64,000 bases of DNA from Ochotona curzoniae. Its lineage: Eukaryota > Chordata > Mammalia > Lagomorpha > Ochotonidae. Both the position numbers and the translations under genes were made by a program. The notes beneath the pieces are model-generated. The model saw only the letters and a list, made by a program, of their open reading frames with translations. It was not told the DNA's origin and ran no database searches. This document shows, piece after piece, positions 31,985 to 44,231 of the stretch. Positions within the stretch are counted from its first letter, which is position 1, and each line of letters begins with the position of its first letter. The stretch spans positions 32,496,501 to 32,560,500 of the forward strand of contig NW_024465885.1 of the NCBI RefSeq assembly GCF_017591425.1, given 5' to 3'.

Positions 31985-34075
31985 GTAGCCTGCCCGAGCT
32001 CAATGTACATATCAACAAATTGGAAAATTTAAAAGAAATGGATGGATTTCTAGACACATGCAATTTATTAGAATTGAGTTATGATGACATGGAAAACAAA
32101 ATAGATAAATAACTAATTTGAACATTCAATAAGTACAGAAGTAATGAAGATCCTCCCAAACATGAAAAGCACAGAACCAGATGTTCTGGTGAATTCTATC
32201 AAACTTTTTTTTTAATTAATCCCAATTCTTTTTCAATCTATTCAAAAAGACTGAAAAGGAGAAAATTCTCCCAGAATTCTCTCATGAATCTAGCATCAAT
32301 TTATCCCAAACCAGAAAAAGACACAACAAAAATGGAGAACTAAACACCAATATACTTGATGAAAACAAATACAAGCATCTTCCACAAAATCATAGCTGAT
32401 AAAATTCAACATTTCAACAGACACGATTCATCAGTGCAGGCAGGATAGTCCCCTTTCATGCTGGGATGTTCAACAGGTCTAAATCAATAAATGAAATATT
32501 TCACATTAACAGCTTAAAGTATTTTATTAAATACAATATACTTTTATGCTAAAATCCTTAAGAAAATTACATAGAGGGATAATTTTTCAACAATTTCCAG
32601 GCAATACATTGAATGGGGGAATGTTGGAAGCATTTCCACTGAGATCCTAATCTAGAAAGGATGAATATTCTCACCTCTGTTATTCAATATAATCTTGAAA
32701 GTTTTTATACAGAACCATGAAGCAATAGAAGTAAAAAAAAAAAAAGTGCGGGGGGGTGCTACAAGTGGAAAGAAGGATAATAAGTTATCCCTGTTTAAAA
32801 ATGACACGATTGTCTATACAGGGGAACCCAAAGAGACCATTGGAGCTTCTAAGAGAATTTGGTAACGTTGCAAGATATAAGATTAAAACACAAAAACCAA
32901 CAGTGTTTGTATACATAATTTAACGGCTGTGAATGTGTAAGTACAATCCGATTCACAATAGCTGCAACTTTGAAATGTACTTAACTAAGGATATTGGAGG
33001 GGGATCTCTCCAATAAAGATTATAGAACATGAAACAAAAAAAAAAAAATCAAAGATTTCCCAAAATGCAAAAATCCTCCATATTCGTAGATTATTCATTT
33101 TAATGTCATCAACATGTTTATATGCAAAAAATAAGATGCATATTCAGTGTGACTCCAAAGAAACTACATAACACTACATTCTTTAATGATCTAGGAAAAA
33201 AGTAATAAAGCTAAAATTTAAATGAAGCGCAGGAGATCCCACATAGTCAAAGCAATCCTGACATTAGCAGCTGAGGTGTCATTAATATCTGATGTCAAGA
33301 CTCACTCTAGAGCAACTGTAATGAAAATAGGCTGCCACTGGATCTAAAACAGACATGCATATACACAGAACAAAGCTGAAACACCAGAAAATAACCCAAA
33401 CATACACAGCTGACTAAGTTTTAACAATTCAACTGAAAACAAACCTAGTAGGAAGGCAGTTGCATCAACAAATCATGCTGGGGTGATTGGGTCTAGATAC
33501 AGAAAACTGGATCAAGACCCCTACCTAACACATTAAAAAAGAGAGAGAGAGAACATATAGGATCAGGAATCTAAATCTGTGACCTAATCCCATTAAGTTA
33601 CGGAAGGAAAACATCAGGGAAACTCTGCAAGACATATGTGTAGACAACAGCTCCTTGGAAAAGACCCTAGAAGCAGAGGCAATTGAAACAAAAATAAACA
33701 AATGGGATTGTATTAACATAAGAAGGTTTTACACTGCAGAAGAAAATGCCAACAAAGGAAAGAAGTATCCAAAATAATGAAAAAAAAACATCTCAATGGT
33801 GCAAATGATAGCTGACAAATATCCAGGATTTCTAAAAAAAAAAAAAAAAAAAAAAAACTCAAGAAAGCTGACAAGGAAAAAAAAAATCTAGTTAAGAAAT
33901 CTGAATAGGCAATTTTCAAAAGATGAAATGCAAATAGCTGACAGATTAAAAAAAAAAAAGTGCTCTCTTTCACTAGCCAACAGGGAAATTCCAGTACAAT
34001 CACAATTTGCTTTCAGTTCATTGGACTAGCATCCCTAAATCATAAAACAGGTGCTGGCAAGGATGTGGTTAAAAA
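31985..34075 (+). mobile_element. LINE-1 remnant, ORF2 reverse transcriptase to C-terminus
   Basis: Sense ORF2 landmarks in order: GATGGATTTCTAGACACATG (near 32040), CAGATGTTCTGGTGAATTCTATC (32177), a GGATGAATATTCTCACC block (32659), GAATCCGATTCACAATAGCTG-type region (32945), and ATGAAACAAAA near 33030. The C-terminal ACTGCAGAAGAAAATGCC block is near 33734. Frameshifts and stops are frequent. This is the longest sense L1 in the window and probably one event. Confidence 0.88.
33834..33857. repeat. poly(A) run
   Basis: 24 consecutive A within the L1 remnant. Confidence 0.95.
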
Positions 34076-34325
34076 ATTTTATAATTTTGCCTATGAAGTG
34101 CTTTGAATTGGATCACTTTGTACTAACACCACATTAACATGGGTATAGATGAGAACTGGGTTCTCATAATGAGTTTACAGTGACCCTGAGAATCTTACGC
34201 ATTTCTAAGTTAACTATAAATAATTAGAGAAAAGCACCCAGGGTTTTATATTAGCATTTGGCAACTAGATATTGTGGATATGTTATATAACTCCATGGTA
34301 AAAACATTATATGCTATTTATATGC
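34076..34325. other. Unassigned sequence
   Basis: Short gap between the L1 and the next SINE; nothing recognised. Confidence 0.4.
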
Positions 34326-34655
34326 TTCTTTTTTAAAGATTTATTTATTTTTGTTGCAAAGGCACATTTAAAGAGAAAAGAAGAGACAGAAAAATCCTCC
34401 ATGCTCAGCATCACTCCCAACAGACCATGACGTTCTGGGGCTGAGCTGCTCTGAAGCCAGGAGTTAGAAGATTCTTTCAGGTCTCCCAGGTCAATACACG
34501 GTCCCAAGGCTGCAGATCATCCTCCACTGCTTTCCCAGGCCATAAACAGGGAATTGTATGAGAAATGGGGCAACTGGGACACAAACCAGTGCACAAATGG
34601 ATCCTGGAATTTGCAAGCAGAGGATTAGCTAATTGAGCCTTTTCACTGGGCCTTA
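34326..34655 (-). mobile_element. CSINE, full length, diverged
   Basis: TTTTTTAAAGATTTATTTATT tail and CACTGCTTTCCCAGGCCATAAAC. The head CACTGGGCC is degraded. Confidence 0.88.
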
Positions 34656-34910
34656 CATGACTCTATGTTAAAAAAAAAAAAGAGAGAGGTAGATAATTTA
34701 ACTGTATTTTTTCTAATTAGTAATTACTTAAAACATAAATGAAATGAAACATTACACATCTCAAACATCAAATTTATATAACAACTAATCTTTAAATTAA
34801 AAAAAAATGAGAAATGTGGTACACAGCACAGTTAAATACATTTTTTTTTTCCAAATAACAAATGCTAAACCCATCCTTTTACTTTTAAATATGTGCTTTA
34901 AAATGGATTT

Positions 34911-35262
34911 GGAGGGCCAGGGTGGTAACCTAGTAGGTAAAGTCCTCGCATTGCATGAGGGTTTCCCATGTGGGTGCTGGTTCTAATACCAGATACTCTG
35001 CTTCCCATCCAGCTCCCTGCTTGTATCCTGGAAAAGCAGTTGAAGAGAGCCCAAAACCTTGGTACTCTGCACCCACGTGGAAGACCTGAAAGAACCTCCT
35101 GGCTCCTGGCTTCGGAACGGCTCAGCTCTGGCCTCTGTGGCCGTTTGAGGAGTGAATCAACGGACAGAATTTTCTCTTTATCTCACCTCCTCTCTGTATA
35201 TCTGACTTTCCAATAAAAATTAAATAAGTAAATAAATAAACACGTAAAAATAAATAAATTGA
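34911..35262 (+). mobile_element. CSINE, full length with long AAAT tail
   Basis: GGGCCAGGGTGGTAACCTAG head, complete body, tail of AAAT units. GATTTGGA occurs on both sides, at about 34905 and 35262, and is a likely short target-site duplication. Confidence 0.93.
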
Positions 35263-35499
35263 TTTGGATACATTTACTAATTCTCACTCATACTACTATT
35301 TTACATACAAAAATCTCTTCCAAGTCAGATGAAAGCTTTGCATAAAATAAAGTAAAATTAAACATAGTATGTCAATAAACAAGAGTAATATTGTCTTTGG
35401 CCAAGTTTATCTCCTGATCACTGCAATTTGATTCTATTAATAAAACAGGGATATTTTCTTATTTACTGATAATTAACATAGTGTTAACCTAGATGCATA

Positions 35500-35613
35500 T
35501 ATGCATATCAGTTCAAGATGGATCAAATACCTGCAAATAAAATCTGCAACTAGAAAATTTCTAGAATACAACATTGAGGAAACATTGCTAGACATTGCTG
35601 TAAATGATGACTT
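35500..35613 (+). mobile_element. LINE-1 ORF2 fragment
   Basis: Sense block CAGTTCAAGATGGATCAAATAC with GAATACAACATTGAGGAAAC corresponds to the region near the ORF2 end, also seen near 33500-33660. Confidence 0.65.
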
Positions 35614-35617
35614 GTTG

Positions 35618-35706
35618 GGAAGGAATCAGCAGACACACGATCCTCCTCGCTGTCTCTCCTCCTCTGTATATTTGCCTTTCTAAAAAAAGTAAATAAATCT
35701 TAGAAA
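35618..35706 (+). mobile_element. CSINE tail fragment
   Basis: Only the final third is present, from GAATCAGCAGACACACGATCC through CTGTCTCTCCTCCTCTGTAT to AAATAAATCTTAG. Confidence 0.75.
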
Positions 35707-35944
35707 GAAAATTAAGAAATACAAGAAACAGGTTCCATTATCATAAAAAGTACAGATTGAATTGTTAATGGAGAAAAACTGTCATTGGTAAATTTAGAAT
35801 TGGTAATAGGAAGAAATATAAGGTGTCTGTACAAAAAAACATACATGTTCTTTTTGATTGAACACACCATGCTTATCGTTTGAGGAATTTGTGATGCAAA
35901 CTTTGCCTGTTCAGTTTTCATGTTTAATATTTATGTTTTTCAAT

Positions 35945-37460
35945 ATGTACAGTTTTTCTTTAATTTTATTTTTGACAATCTTTACATAGTTATTTAGGAT
36001 AAAAAGGTACAAGGGCTACAGGAAAGTGGGTAATATTATTTCCATATTGTTTCCTTCATGTATCTGAAGTAAAAGTGGATATTGAGAGAGAAGCCCCACC
36101 CAGTTTTCCATCCACCTCAGGTCCCGGATGTGGGGCATGCTCTGAGATACTTGCTCAAGTGGTTTTGATAGTTCACCAGTTATGAATTGCTGCCAATGTC
36201 TCCACTTGAAGCATGATGAGGTCATTGAAGAATTCACTGATTGACATAGTCCATCATAGAGTCTCCATTTGCCCAGTATTTCGCTGCCAACATATAGCTG
36301 AGGTGGTTGATTGACTTGTTCTATCTTCTGTCTTTTCTTGGCTAGGGTTCTGAGTCTGGCAGTTCGAATGGGGAGATCCCAAAAGAAACTTTGTCTTATG
36401 TGTTCCCAGACCAGATTCTTGTATGTTCTAGTAGGCACAGAGCCCAACACAGTCCAGTGCTCCGATCAGCTGGTGGTTGCAATTGCTGGGTTGGTTCTGT
36501 TTTCAGCCCTGACTTCCACTGGAACCAATGGGTGTTGCAGTACAGCCTGGTTCTGCCCAGCACCTACTCAGCCCTCACATAAACCAGTGGGAGCTTCAGC
36601 CTAGTCAGAGTGACCCACAATAATCCCCACCAGGCCTGCCCGCTACCCTGGTTTGCCAGTATGTGTAGCAGAGTAGTCCAGTCTGTCCCACATCCCATTT
36701 GGCTCTCGTACATGTCGATGGGTAGTGAAGCTTAGTTCCGTCTAACCAGCTCAACTATCCAACCCTCACAGATGTTGTTAAGTGTCTCTCTGTCTAGCCA
36801 GGCCAGCCCTTGTCTGAGTTTTCATGCCCTCCTGTGGGAGTGGTAACTCAAGAGGGAGTAGCCCACTATTTCCCTCCCGGGTCTCCCTCATTACTGGATT
36901 ATGCACTCTGCAGGTGGTTCCGTGGTTTGACAAGACAGAATTAGCCCCCAGTGCCAGCTTCTGCCAGCTGATGCTGTGGCTAAGCCCAAACAACCCTCAC
37001 CCACTCTAATTTTGTTTGCACCAGTAGGAATAATCAGCTCAGCCTGGGTTTTCCCTGACCTAGTCCACATGAGGCACAGAGGTGTTGTAGCCCTGCTTAG
37101 TCTGGTCTGCCCCCATCCCAGCTCAAGCTCTCCAGTGGGAGTAGCTATCCAGAAAGGGAAACACCCATAATGCCCCTGCTGGCTCTGCCCCCTCCCTTCC
37201 TGGTTCTCACATGTGCTGGTTGGGCACTGTGGTCACATCCAGTACAGGCAATCTCACCTTGGCATTCCGTATTGTACACTAGTTTTTGTCGTGACCAAAC
37301 CTGGCTCGACCCACACTCTGTTCTGGTGCTCGGATTTGCCAGTGGATAACATGAACTGATTCAACCCAGTCAATATGTATAGTTTTAAGGAAAGTTCTCC
37401 CTTAAAAATTTCTGTGTATTTGCCCAGGTTCTTCCACTGGCAATCCTGGAGGCATGGTCA
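35945..37460 (-). mobile_element. Candidate composite retroelement: tandem-repeat domain plus 3' module
   Basis: Read on the minus strand, a GC-rich domain (37460 to about 36440) contains diverged repeats built around CCACTGG/AGCACC motifs. A 3' module of about 500 bp follows and ends ACTATGTAAAGATTGTCAAA, AATAAAATTAAAG and an A-rich tail near 35945. The 3' module holds a 144-codon open frame (36450-36016) matching no family I know. The same 3' module alone is found at 8446-8694. Alternatives are a lagomorph L1 5' region or an ERV fragment; neither explains the poly(A)-type 3' end better. Confidence 0.6.
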
Positions 37461-39013
37461 TAATAGTATAGACCAATTGTGATTTATACAATATTTTGAA
37501 CAAGGAACTACTAACCAAGAAAATCAGTTTATCTTATCACATGTTTTGAGAAGAAAGCTATCTACAAGTCATGAAGTAAAAACATGAATAAGCAAGTGTT
37601 ATTTTTATTGCTAGAAGAAATTAATACTGTTGAGATTATCACCCTAAAATATATTAAATTTATCAATTTGCACATGGTAAATATTAATTATTCAACAGAT
37701 TGGGTTAGTAAAAAAACATTTTTTATTTATACACAATACAATAAAAAACATTGCAATAAATATAGTCTCTTCAATATGATACTTTCCAAAATATAATGCC
37801 TATGTGTTATTTATGAATAGACTATTTTTGTTTTGTTACAGCGAAGGTAAGTTTTATTTTGTTTTTCTTAGTGCTGATTTATTTGAATGTGTTCTATTTT
37901 ATTGATCATGTTGCTGAAAGCAGTCATTTTCCTATTTCAACTGCATATGCAAATCAATTTTCATGAAGACTCACCAAGATGTTTTTTTAGGAGTGTTGAC
38001 AATACAGCTGGTTTAATAAGTCTATCGATTAGGCAAACCCCTGCAATTTGGTCTGCATTAAAACAAACAGAGTCTGAATTCACTAGAAACATTTCCTGGC
38101 TGTCTTGTTTGATTGTCATTTTATTTCTGTCATTAACCTTTGACCATTCTTTCAGCATTCTTTATTACTCATGTCCTTTTATCCCTGATCTCTTTCCTGT
38201 GGGATAACAGAGAAGATGATTTTGGAAAAAGCAATATTGTTCTTGGCCTCAAGATTCTATTGCACAGTGGCTTCCAAAGTATTTTGAAGACTCTTGAGCT
38301 GTAATAAATCATGGCATCTACCAATGACAGTTTCAAATGAACACATTTATTGGGCAAGGCAAGTACATCACTGAGAGTGTTATTTACCTCAGGTGTTGAC
38401 ATATAGTGCCAGATGTTGGATTTAAACCCTGACTCAGTGATTGTAGCTGAAAACTGCATTGGCATTTTTAAAATGCATCTGTTGTAAACAATGGTGCAAG
38501 TAAAACATGAACCATGGAGCCGCACTTCAGCAATAAAACACGTGAGCTTAAAGCAATTCACAATTACATTGGCAGTTTCAGAAAACATGAAGACCGAGGT
38601 AAAATCAAACTATGAACTTTTGTGGGATCACTTTTCTAAATGTTTTGACATAGGCATATGTAACAGGTGAGTGACTTCAATGAGAGTGTAAATACTACAG
38701 GGCTATCGATTAGAAATACTTTTGGATTTTGTTTGTTTTTAAACAGAATCCTATGAATGCTGCAGTTGTACATAACAATATGAGCTTATGAATTCATTTG
38801 CCATTCTAAGAGCGGCATAGTTCAAAAGAAGCACTTTCAGTATGAAAAAAAAGTTTATTGTCCAAAAATATATGTATGATTCTAGAAATAATACCTAGAG
38901 TCTATACTAATTTTTTACATCAGTGCCTTCTTACAGACATTGCATGTGAAAACAAATTTCAGTGATTTTGTTTTAAGAAAATATATGGTAGGTGAAATTT
39001 ACATTGTGTCATA
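37461..39013. other. Unassigned sequence
   Basis: No confident repeat. Two open frames (106 codons plus at 37887-38207; 139 codons minus at 38169-38588) resemble nothing known. A short MIR-like segment, GATTTAAACCCTGACTCAGTG, occurs near 38420. Confidence 0.4.
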
Positions 39014-39290
39014 ACAGGTAACACTACCCCATACAATGCCAGCATTGTAAATGGGCACTGGTTTGTGTCCCAGCTGCTCCAGTTCTGATCCAATTACCTA
39101 ATAATGACCTCAGAAAAGCAGTAGAAGATGGTCCAAGTTCTTGTGCATCTGCCACCCACAAAGGAGATACAGAAGAAATTCCTGGCTCTCAGCTTCGATC
39201 ACTGCACCGCGGCTGTTGTGTCCACTGGGGACAAAACAAGTTGATTAGCAGTTCTATCTCTTCTTACCTCTTTTCAATAAATGCAAATAT
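39014..39290 (+). mobile_element. Old CSINE
   Basis: CCAGCTGCTCCAGTTCTGATCC and AGAAAAGCAGTAGAAGATGG blocks of the older subfamily; ends TTTTCAATAAATGCAAAT. Confidence 0.8.
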
Positions 39291-39337
39291 ACATATATAT
39301 GTATATACAATATATATATAACATACATATATATGCA
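39289..39337. repeat. AT-rich alternating repeat
   Basis: Mixed (TA)n/(CATA)n sequence directly after the SINE tail, including an 18-bp perfect palindrome (TATACATATATATGTATA). Confidence 0.9.
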
Positions 39338-40039
39338 ATACAAATGAATAATGAATTTACTAATTTATATTTAAACTAATTTTTAAATTCACTTACTCAA
39401 AATAACATGACTTAATTTTATTCAATCTATTTATTTCACAAAAACTATGTTGCTGAAAATGTTTCTGATATTTATAGTTATTTTATATTGTGATAGAAAC
39501 GTTCAATTTTGTTGTATAAGAAAGAAAATAGAAAATTCAAGTTTATTTTTTATTAATCTGTTGCCCCGTAAAAGAGAGCCTAATGAAAATTTTATTAATA
39601 CCAACTAAGTGGTTTTTGCACTAGTGAAAACAATAAAAAATAATTCTATATGACATAGTTCTGTGAATGTTTGCTTTAACGTTCATTCTTATATTGATGA
39701 CTTATCTATAGAATGGTCTGATAACTGCAAAAATGTGAGAAACTTTTGCTATAGTTTGTGATATAAATTCACTTACTTGAAGAGAGTTTTCTATTTTAAA
39801 ACATCAAATTTTGTAGAATAAAACATGTTATTTAACACTTCTGAAGTTTGCTTCAATAATCTTGAATATTTGTATGCATACTTTATGAGCATGCTGGTAC
39901 TTACCATTAATTCAGAAAACGCTGACATGGTATGACTTTTTCTCAGATCATTCACTTTGTAAAAATGTAACAAACTATGTATCACAATAATGGATAAGCA
40001 TGAATTATTTTGCTTTTTGCATGTTTTTTTAAACTTGAT
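39338..40039. other. Unassigned AT-rich sequence
   Basis: Nothing recognised. Confidence 0.4.
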
Positions 40040-40348
40040 TTCAGTTTAAAATAATTTAATTGTTTGAAATGCAAAGTGACTGCAACTGAGACTCATGGAA
40101 AAAGATCTTCCAACCTCTACTTCTCTCCCCAAATGCTTAAAATAGCCAGGCTACATCCACATCAGAGCTGGTAGCTCAGGAGTCAGTTTAGGACTCCCAG
40201 ATGTGTTGCAAAGACCCAGCTACCTTATCCATCACCTGTTCCTCCTCGAGATAAAGACTACAAGGAAATTGGAATCCAGAGCAAAGCCAGGCACTTCCCT
40301 TCCTAATGCAGGCATCCCCAGATGCAGACTGACTGCTGTGCCAAATGT
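40040..40348 (-). mobile_element. Old CSINE
   Basis: AAAAGATCTTCCAACCTCTAC, TCTCCCCAAATGCTTAAAATAGC and the GATGTGTTGCAAAGACCCAGC block indicate a minus-strand copy, strongly diverged. Confidence 0.65.
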
Positions 40349-40607
40349 ACAACTATTTGTTTTTTTGTATTGCTCTTATGAATGATTTCTTCTCTTAGTG
40401 GTCCAAACAGGGATTGGAATGATTATTTAATTTGAAGCAATGCTATTACAGTTTACTTTGGAATTTCTCTTAATCACTAAGTCTGTAGCATTGAATTGAA
40501 TTGGCCCATGTTCATTAAGTGGCTGTGTATCATATTGTATTTCTTTGACTTAGAGATTGGTGAGGAGTGTTCCTGAAACCAATCAAATCCTTTATTGCAC
40601 AATGTGA
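40349..40607. other. Unassigned sequence
   Basis: Nothing recognised. Confidence 0.4.
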
Positions 40608-40644
40608 TTTTTTTTTTTACTTTTTTTTTTTTTTTTACTTTTTT
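40608..40644. repeat. poly(T) tract with two AC interruptions
   Basis: Three T runs (11, 16 and 6 bases) separated by AC. It may be the antisense poly(A) tail of an unidentified minus-strand insertion covering part of 40645-40960. Confidence 0.85.
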
Positions 40645-41259
40645 GACAGAGTGTTGGTGTTCTCCTACACAACAGCAACTGGGTTAATGTAAGCCACTCT
40701 CAGAGTCCAGAAGAAACCAGAAGAGTGGAGAACAGAAAACAACACAAACTTACAAGAGGAAATCAAATCCCCGCAGGACCAAATATGAGCAGCCAGGCGA
40801 CAACACAACTCTTACACAACGGTGTAAGAGTTACAGCAGTGTAAGAGTTCGAAACAATTTTCTCAGCAGCATAAATAGTTTTCTGATAAGATTCGGGTTG
40901 ACTTGGCGCTCTTAAGGAAAAAAAAAACTTTGTTTTCACAGCTGGGATAGTAGATGAGCAAGACATGAAAGAGGATGAATGTAGAGGGAGAGAAGAGAAT
41001 CAGCTAGATTTTTCCCCCTGAATAACACTTTAGCAAGTGATGCCCCTCAGTCACAGCCCTGGAAGGAAAGGATTGGATTCCAATGTTAAGCGCATTTTAG
41101 CAATATCTGTCACAGGGAAAGCTTTGCTTTTAGTCAGTGGAGATTAAAAACAAAATTATGCCCATGATTGTGTGACCTTACCCAACTGTAAATGCAAGAT
41201 ATTTAAGAAGAATGCTAACTGTTATTACCTTTTTGGGTACTATAAAAATGAAACCTGAG
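40645..41259. other. Unassigned, repeat-like sequence
   Basis: Sequence composition changes at 40650. It starts TGTTGGTGTTCTCC, which is LTR-like, and carries an 11-bp stem inverted repeat at 40807-40832. No family assigned. Confidence 0.35.
40807..40832. repeat. 11-bp perfect inverted repeat, 4-nt loop
   Basis: AACTCTTACAC and GTGTAAGAGTT flank AACG. A third copy of the right arm lies at 40839-40849. Confidence 0.9.
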
Positions 41260-44149
41260 TCTGCACACGAAGCCATTATTGCCAGGGGTGCAAGGTGGTG
41301 TATGGCTCATAGGAGCCTGGGGGAACAGTCATTCAAGGGACCTGGGGGATGGTGCTTGTTGGGTATGTGGGGACCTGGGAGCTCATGTCCAGGCAGGCAG
41401 TGTGAGCCTAGGGATTTTCCCACATGTACTTGATCCTGGACAGTGTTGAGGGGGGCACAAGAAGAACCCTAGGTTAGTCAGCTGGCCAGGTGTTCTGGTA
41501 CCTAGATTTGGTATGGTCCCTGGGTAGCATATGGCCAGAAGTTTGGTCCCCTAGTGAGTGGGCAGAGCTCTGGGAAAGCACACCAGCACACTGAAAGACT
41601 GGGCTTCAGAAGACTGATCTGAGGAATCCATTTGCTCCCGGGCACAGGGATTGTGATGTGATCAGGAAAAGGGAAAATGGGATGTGTGAAAGGGAAGACT
41701 GTTGAGGGAGTGTGTTGCAGGTGAGAAATGACTTTGGAGGGACTTCCATCAACAAGACCAATGTACTTGGAGATAAGTCAGGGGGCTAACCTAGTGGTTT
41801 GGAAGGGGGATGCTGCAAGAATTATGAGGATCAGAACTATGTACCAGCACACATTTGAGACTTGAGCTGGGCTAGTTAGCATGGATCAACTCTGACCATC
41901 ATTTACCAGTGCTCACTAAAACTGGGGCTGGTGACTTACCATGTAAGGTTACATCTTAGTACCCGTCAGTTAGAGTCAGGACAGGAGCCAGGTAATGTTA
42001 CACTGTACTATGACGCTAACAAGCATGCAAGAGAAGCAGGTTGGGGGGCAGATTCTGTGGGAGATAAGTGGACCCACACCTGTGTGAATGCTTCTACCAC
42101 TGGTTTGCTTAAGAGCTGGGGGTAGAGATAAGCTGAGCTAGACATGACCATGGAACACACCAACACGCAGGGGTATCGGGATTAGGAATATGCCAGGCTG
42201 TTCCATGATACAGCACCCACAGAATCACTCAAGGATAGGGTGTGAGCATGCTAGGCTGAAGCATTCAAAAGCTTATACAAAGGCCACAACAAAGGGGGAA
42301 GACAAATGCTGGGGGCCTGTCACCCAGTGGGACATTTGAGATCTGGGTGTGGGAGGGGGTCTGTTGGCAGGGGAGTTTCTTGGGAAACTCTCCTGGTGGG
42401 CTGTAGCTCCCATTTGCAAGCATGTGATTCTGCCTGGGTGTTGGTCATGCCAGGCAAAGTAGCTTCATGTGTTGGCAAGAGCGTGGGTTGGCTTGGGGGC
42501 AATGGAGCAGACCTTAGTCCACTGGCATATGTAGGCATCAAGCTGAAGCGCAGGTCATGCTGGGCTATGATTTTTACACCTGTGATTTTTCTTGAGCCTG
42601 GAACTGGGCAGGACTTGTCTGTAGTACCAGGTCACTGAGAGTTGGGACGGGGGCAGGCTGGAACAGGGCAAGCTGTAGCATCTGATAGCAAAGGCGAAGA
42701 CAGGGGATGGGCCAAGTCAAACTGGGTCAGAGCAATCACTGCCATGTGTAAGATCTATAGTTTGGCAGCAGGCCTGACTGGGGAGGTAATGGGACATCCT
42801 AGCTGATTTATGGTTTCCAGTGGCGAGCACAAGAGCCAGAACTGGGCAATGATCTGGGCTGGACATGACTGCACTGTGCCTTGGCATGGGTGTGGAAAGG
42901 GTATGTGTTTTATCAGGTTCGGCTAGACTCCAGTACCCACTGGTGCTCATAAGAGCCTGCATGGGTGTAGAATGGGCTAGTTTAGGTCTTGGCTCCCGCT
43001 GAGTCATGCAAGCGCTATGTCTGTGTATGGACCTGGTGTTGCTGGGTTTTAGAACACAAGAATAAGAACTGGTATGGGTGTGGTCTGGTTGGGCAAAGTA
43101 CTGTTCCTATTAGGACAGGAAGTGGACTAAGTCATTCTGGGGCAAAGACCTACTGCTGTGCATACAATCTACCACTGGGAGGAGACCTGACAGAAGAGCT
43201 TGGGGAAATTGTTTGTGAAAACACAGTCTCTGAAGCTGAGCGGAGGAGCCAAGGCTGGGTGGGAGCAGCCCAGACCAGACCAGGTTACAATACTCACCAG
43301 TACACGTGTGGATCAGGTCTGGCAGCAGGTCAGGCTGAGTTAGTTCATAATACCCAGGTAGATTAGAGAACCAGGCCAGGGTGCAGGACAGGCTGGGCAC
43401 AGCCCCAGGCAATTCACATTAGGGATGGGACTAGGGGTAAATGCATAGGACTAGACTTCAGCGCCCACTGGAACTGGGGGCTGACTGGGACAGTCTAGGC
43501 TACAGCACCCACTGGCAAATCCCAACATGATGCAGTCCATGCCATACTGGGCTATAGCACCTACCAGCACATGTGCCAACTAGGGAGAAAGAGATTACCA
43601 GCACAGTGGGGGACTGCTGGGGTTTCCCTTGCTAGGCCACTGTTTCCACTGGCAAGCATGAGAATTGGAATTGAAGGCAGACTAGGCTGGGCAGTGCCAC
43701 ACCTGTTGGCTGGCATGTGGACAGAATTGGACAAGAACCAGGCTGGGCTAACTTACCATACCTATGGGTGTATGCATGAGCCAGAGTAATTTCAGGATGG
43801 TTGAGTTTTGCCACAGCATCAGCTGGCAAGTTCTGAGATCAAGGCAAATCCTGTCAAGCTAGACTGCAGAACCCTCTGTAGAGTGCAAGATCCAGAACTG
43901 GGAGAGGGTCCAGTAGGGAAATGTTGAACATCTTTCTGATAGGCTGAAACTCCTATTGGTGGCCATGGGAAACTAGGACTGAAGATGAGCCTGACTAGGG
44001 AGATAATGGCTAGATAGAAGTAATGGGTTGATTGTATGAGAGCTAAATGGGATATGGGACAGACTGGACCTGTCTGTTGCACATACTGACAATCATAGGA
44101 ACTAGGGTTACAGTGGACCTAATCCCGGTTATTGGCTGTCACTCCAACC
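41260..44149 (+). repeat. GC-rich diverged tandem-repeat block
   Basis: About 2.9 kb of G-rich plus-strand sequence without any recognised gene. From about 42.3 kb a motif of the type AGCACCCACTGGCA..., followed by GAGCCAGGACTGGG, recurs at irregular 45-120 bp spacing (clear at 42519, 42937, 43464, 43508, 43646 and 44500). Similar motifs occur on the minus strand at 36.44-37.46 kb, so the block probably belongs to the same element type. Frames of up to 125 codons are interrupted and not conserved between units. A young CSINE splits its right end. Confidence 0.6.
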
Positions 44150-44176
44150 AGACTGCAGTTCCCGGGCCCGGCGCGG

Positions 44177-44188
44177 TGGCGCAATTGG
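44177..44188 (+). promoter_or_regulatory. Pol III box A in CSINE
   Basis: TGGCGCAATTGG matches the tRNA-type box A consensus. Confidence 0.82.
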
Positions 44189-44231
44189 TAAAGGTCCTCA
44201 CCTTGCACACCTGGGATCCCATATGGGCGCC

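Noticed and set aside
38395..38450. MIR fragment
   Set aside because: One 20-base segment resembles the MIR 3' region; too short to call.
38169..38588. 139-codon minus-strand frame as a gene
   Set aside because: Has some length but no recognisable domain, no clear start context and AT-rich codons; no splice or promoter evidence. Kept only as unassigned sequence.
41260..44149. Gene or CpG island suggested by high GC
   Set aside because: CpG dinucleotides are sparse, frames are short and broken, and the composition is explained by diverged tandem repeats.
41260..44149. CRISPR-like array because of recurring motifs
   Set aside because: The spacing is irregular, the repeats are diverged, and the genome is mammalian.
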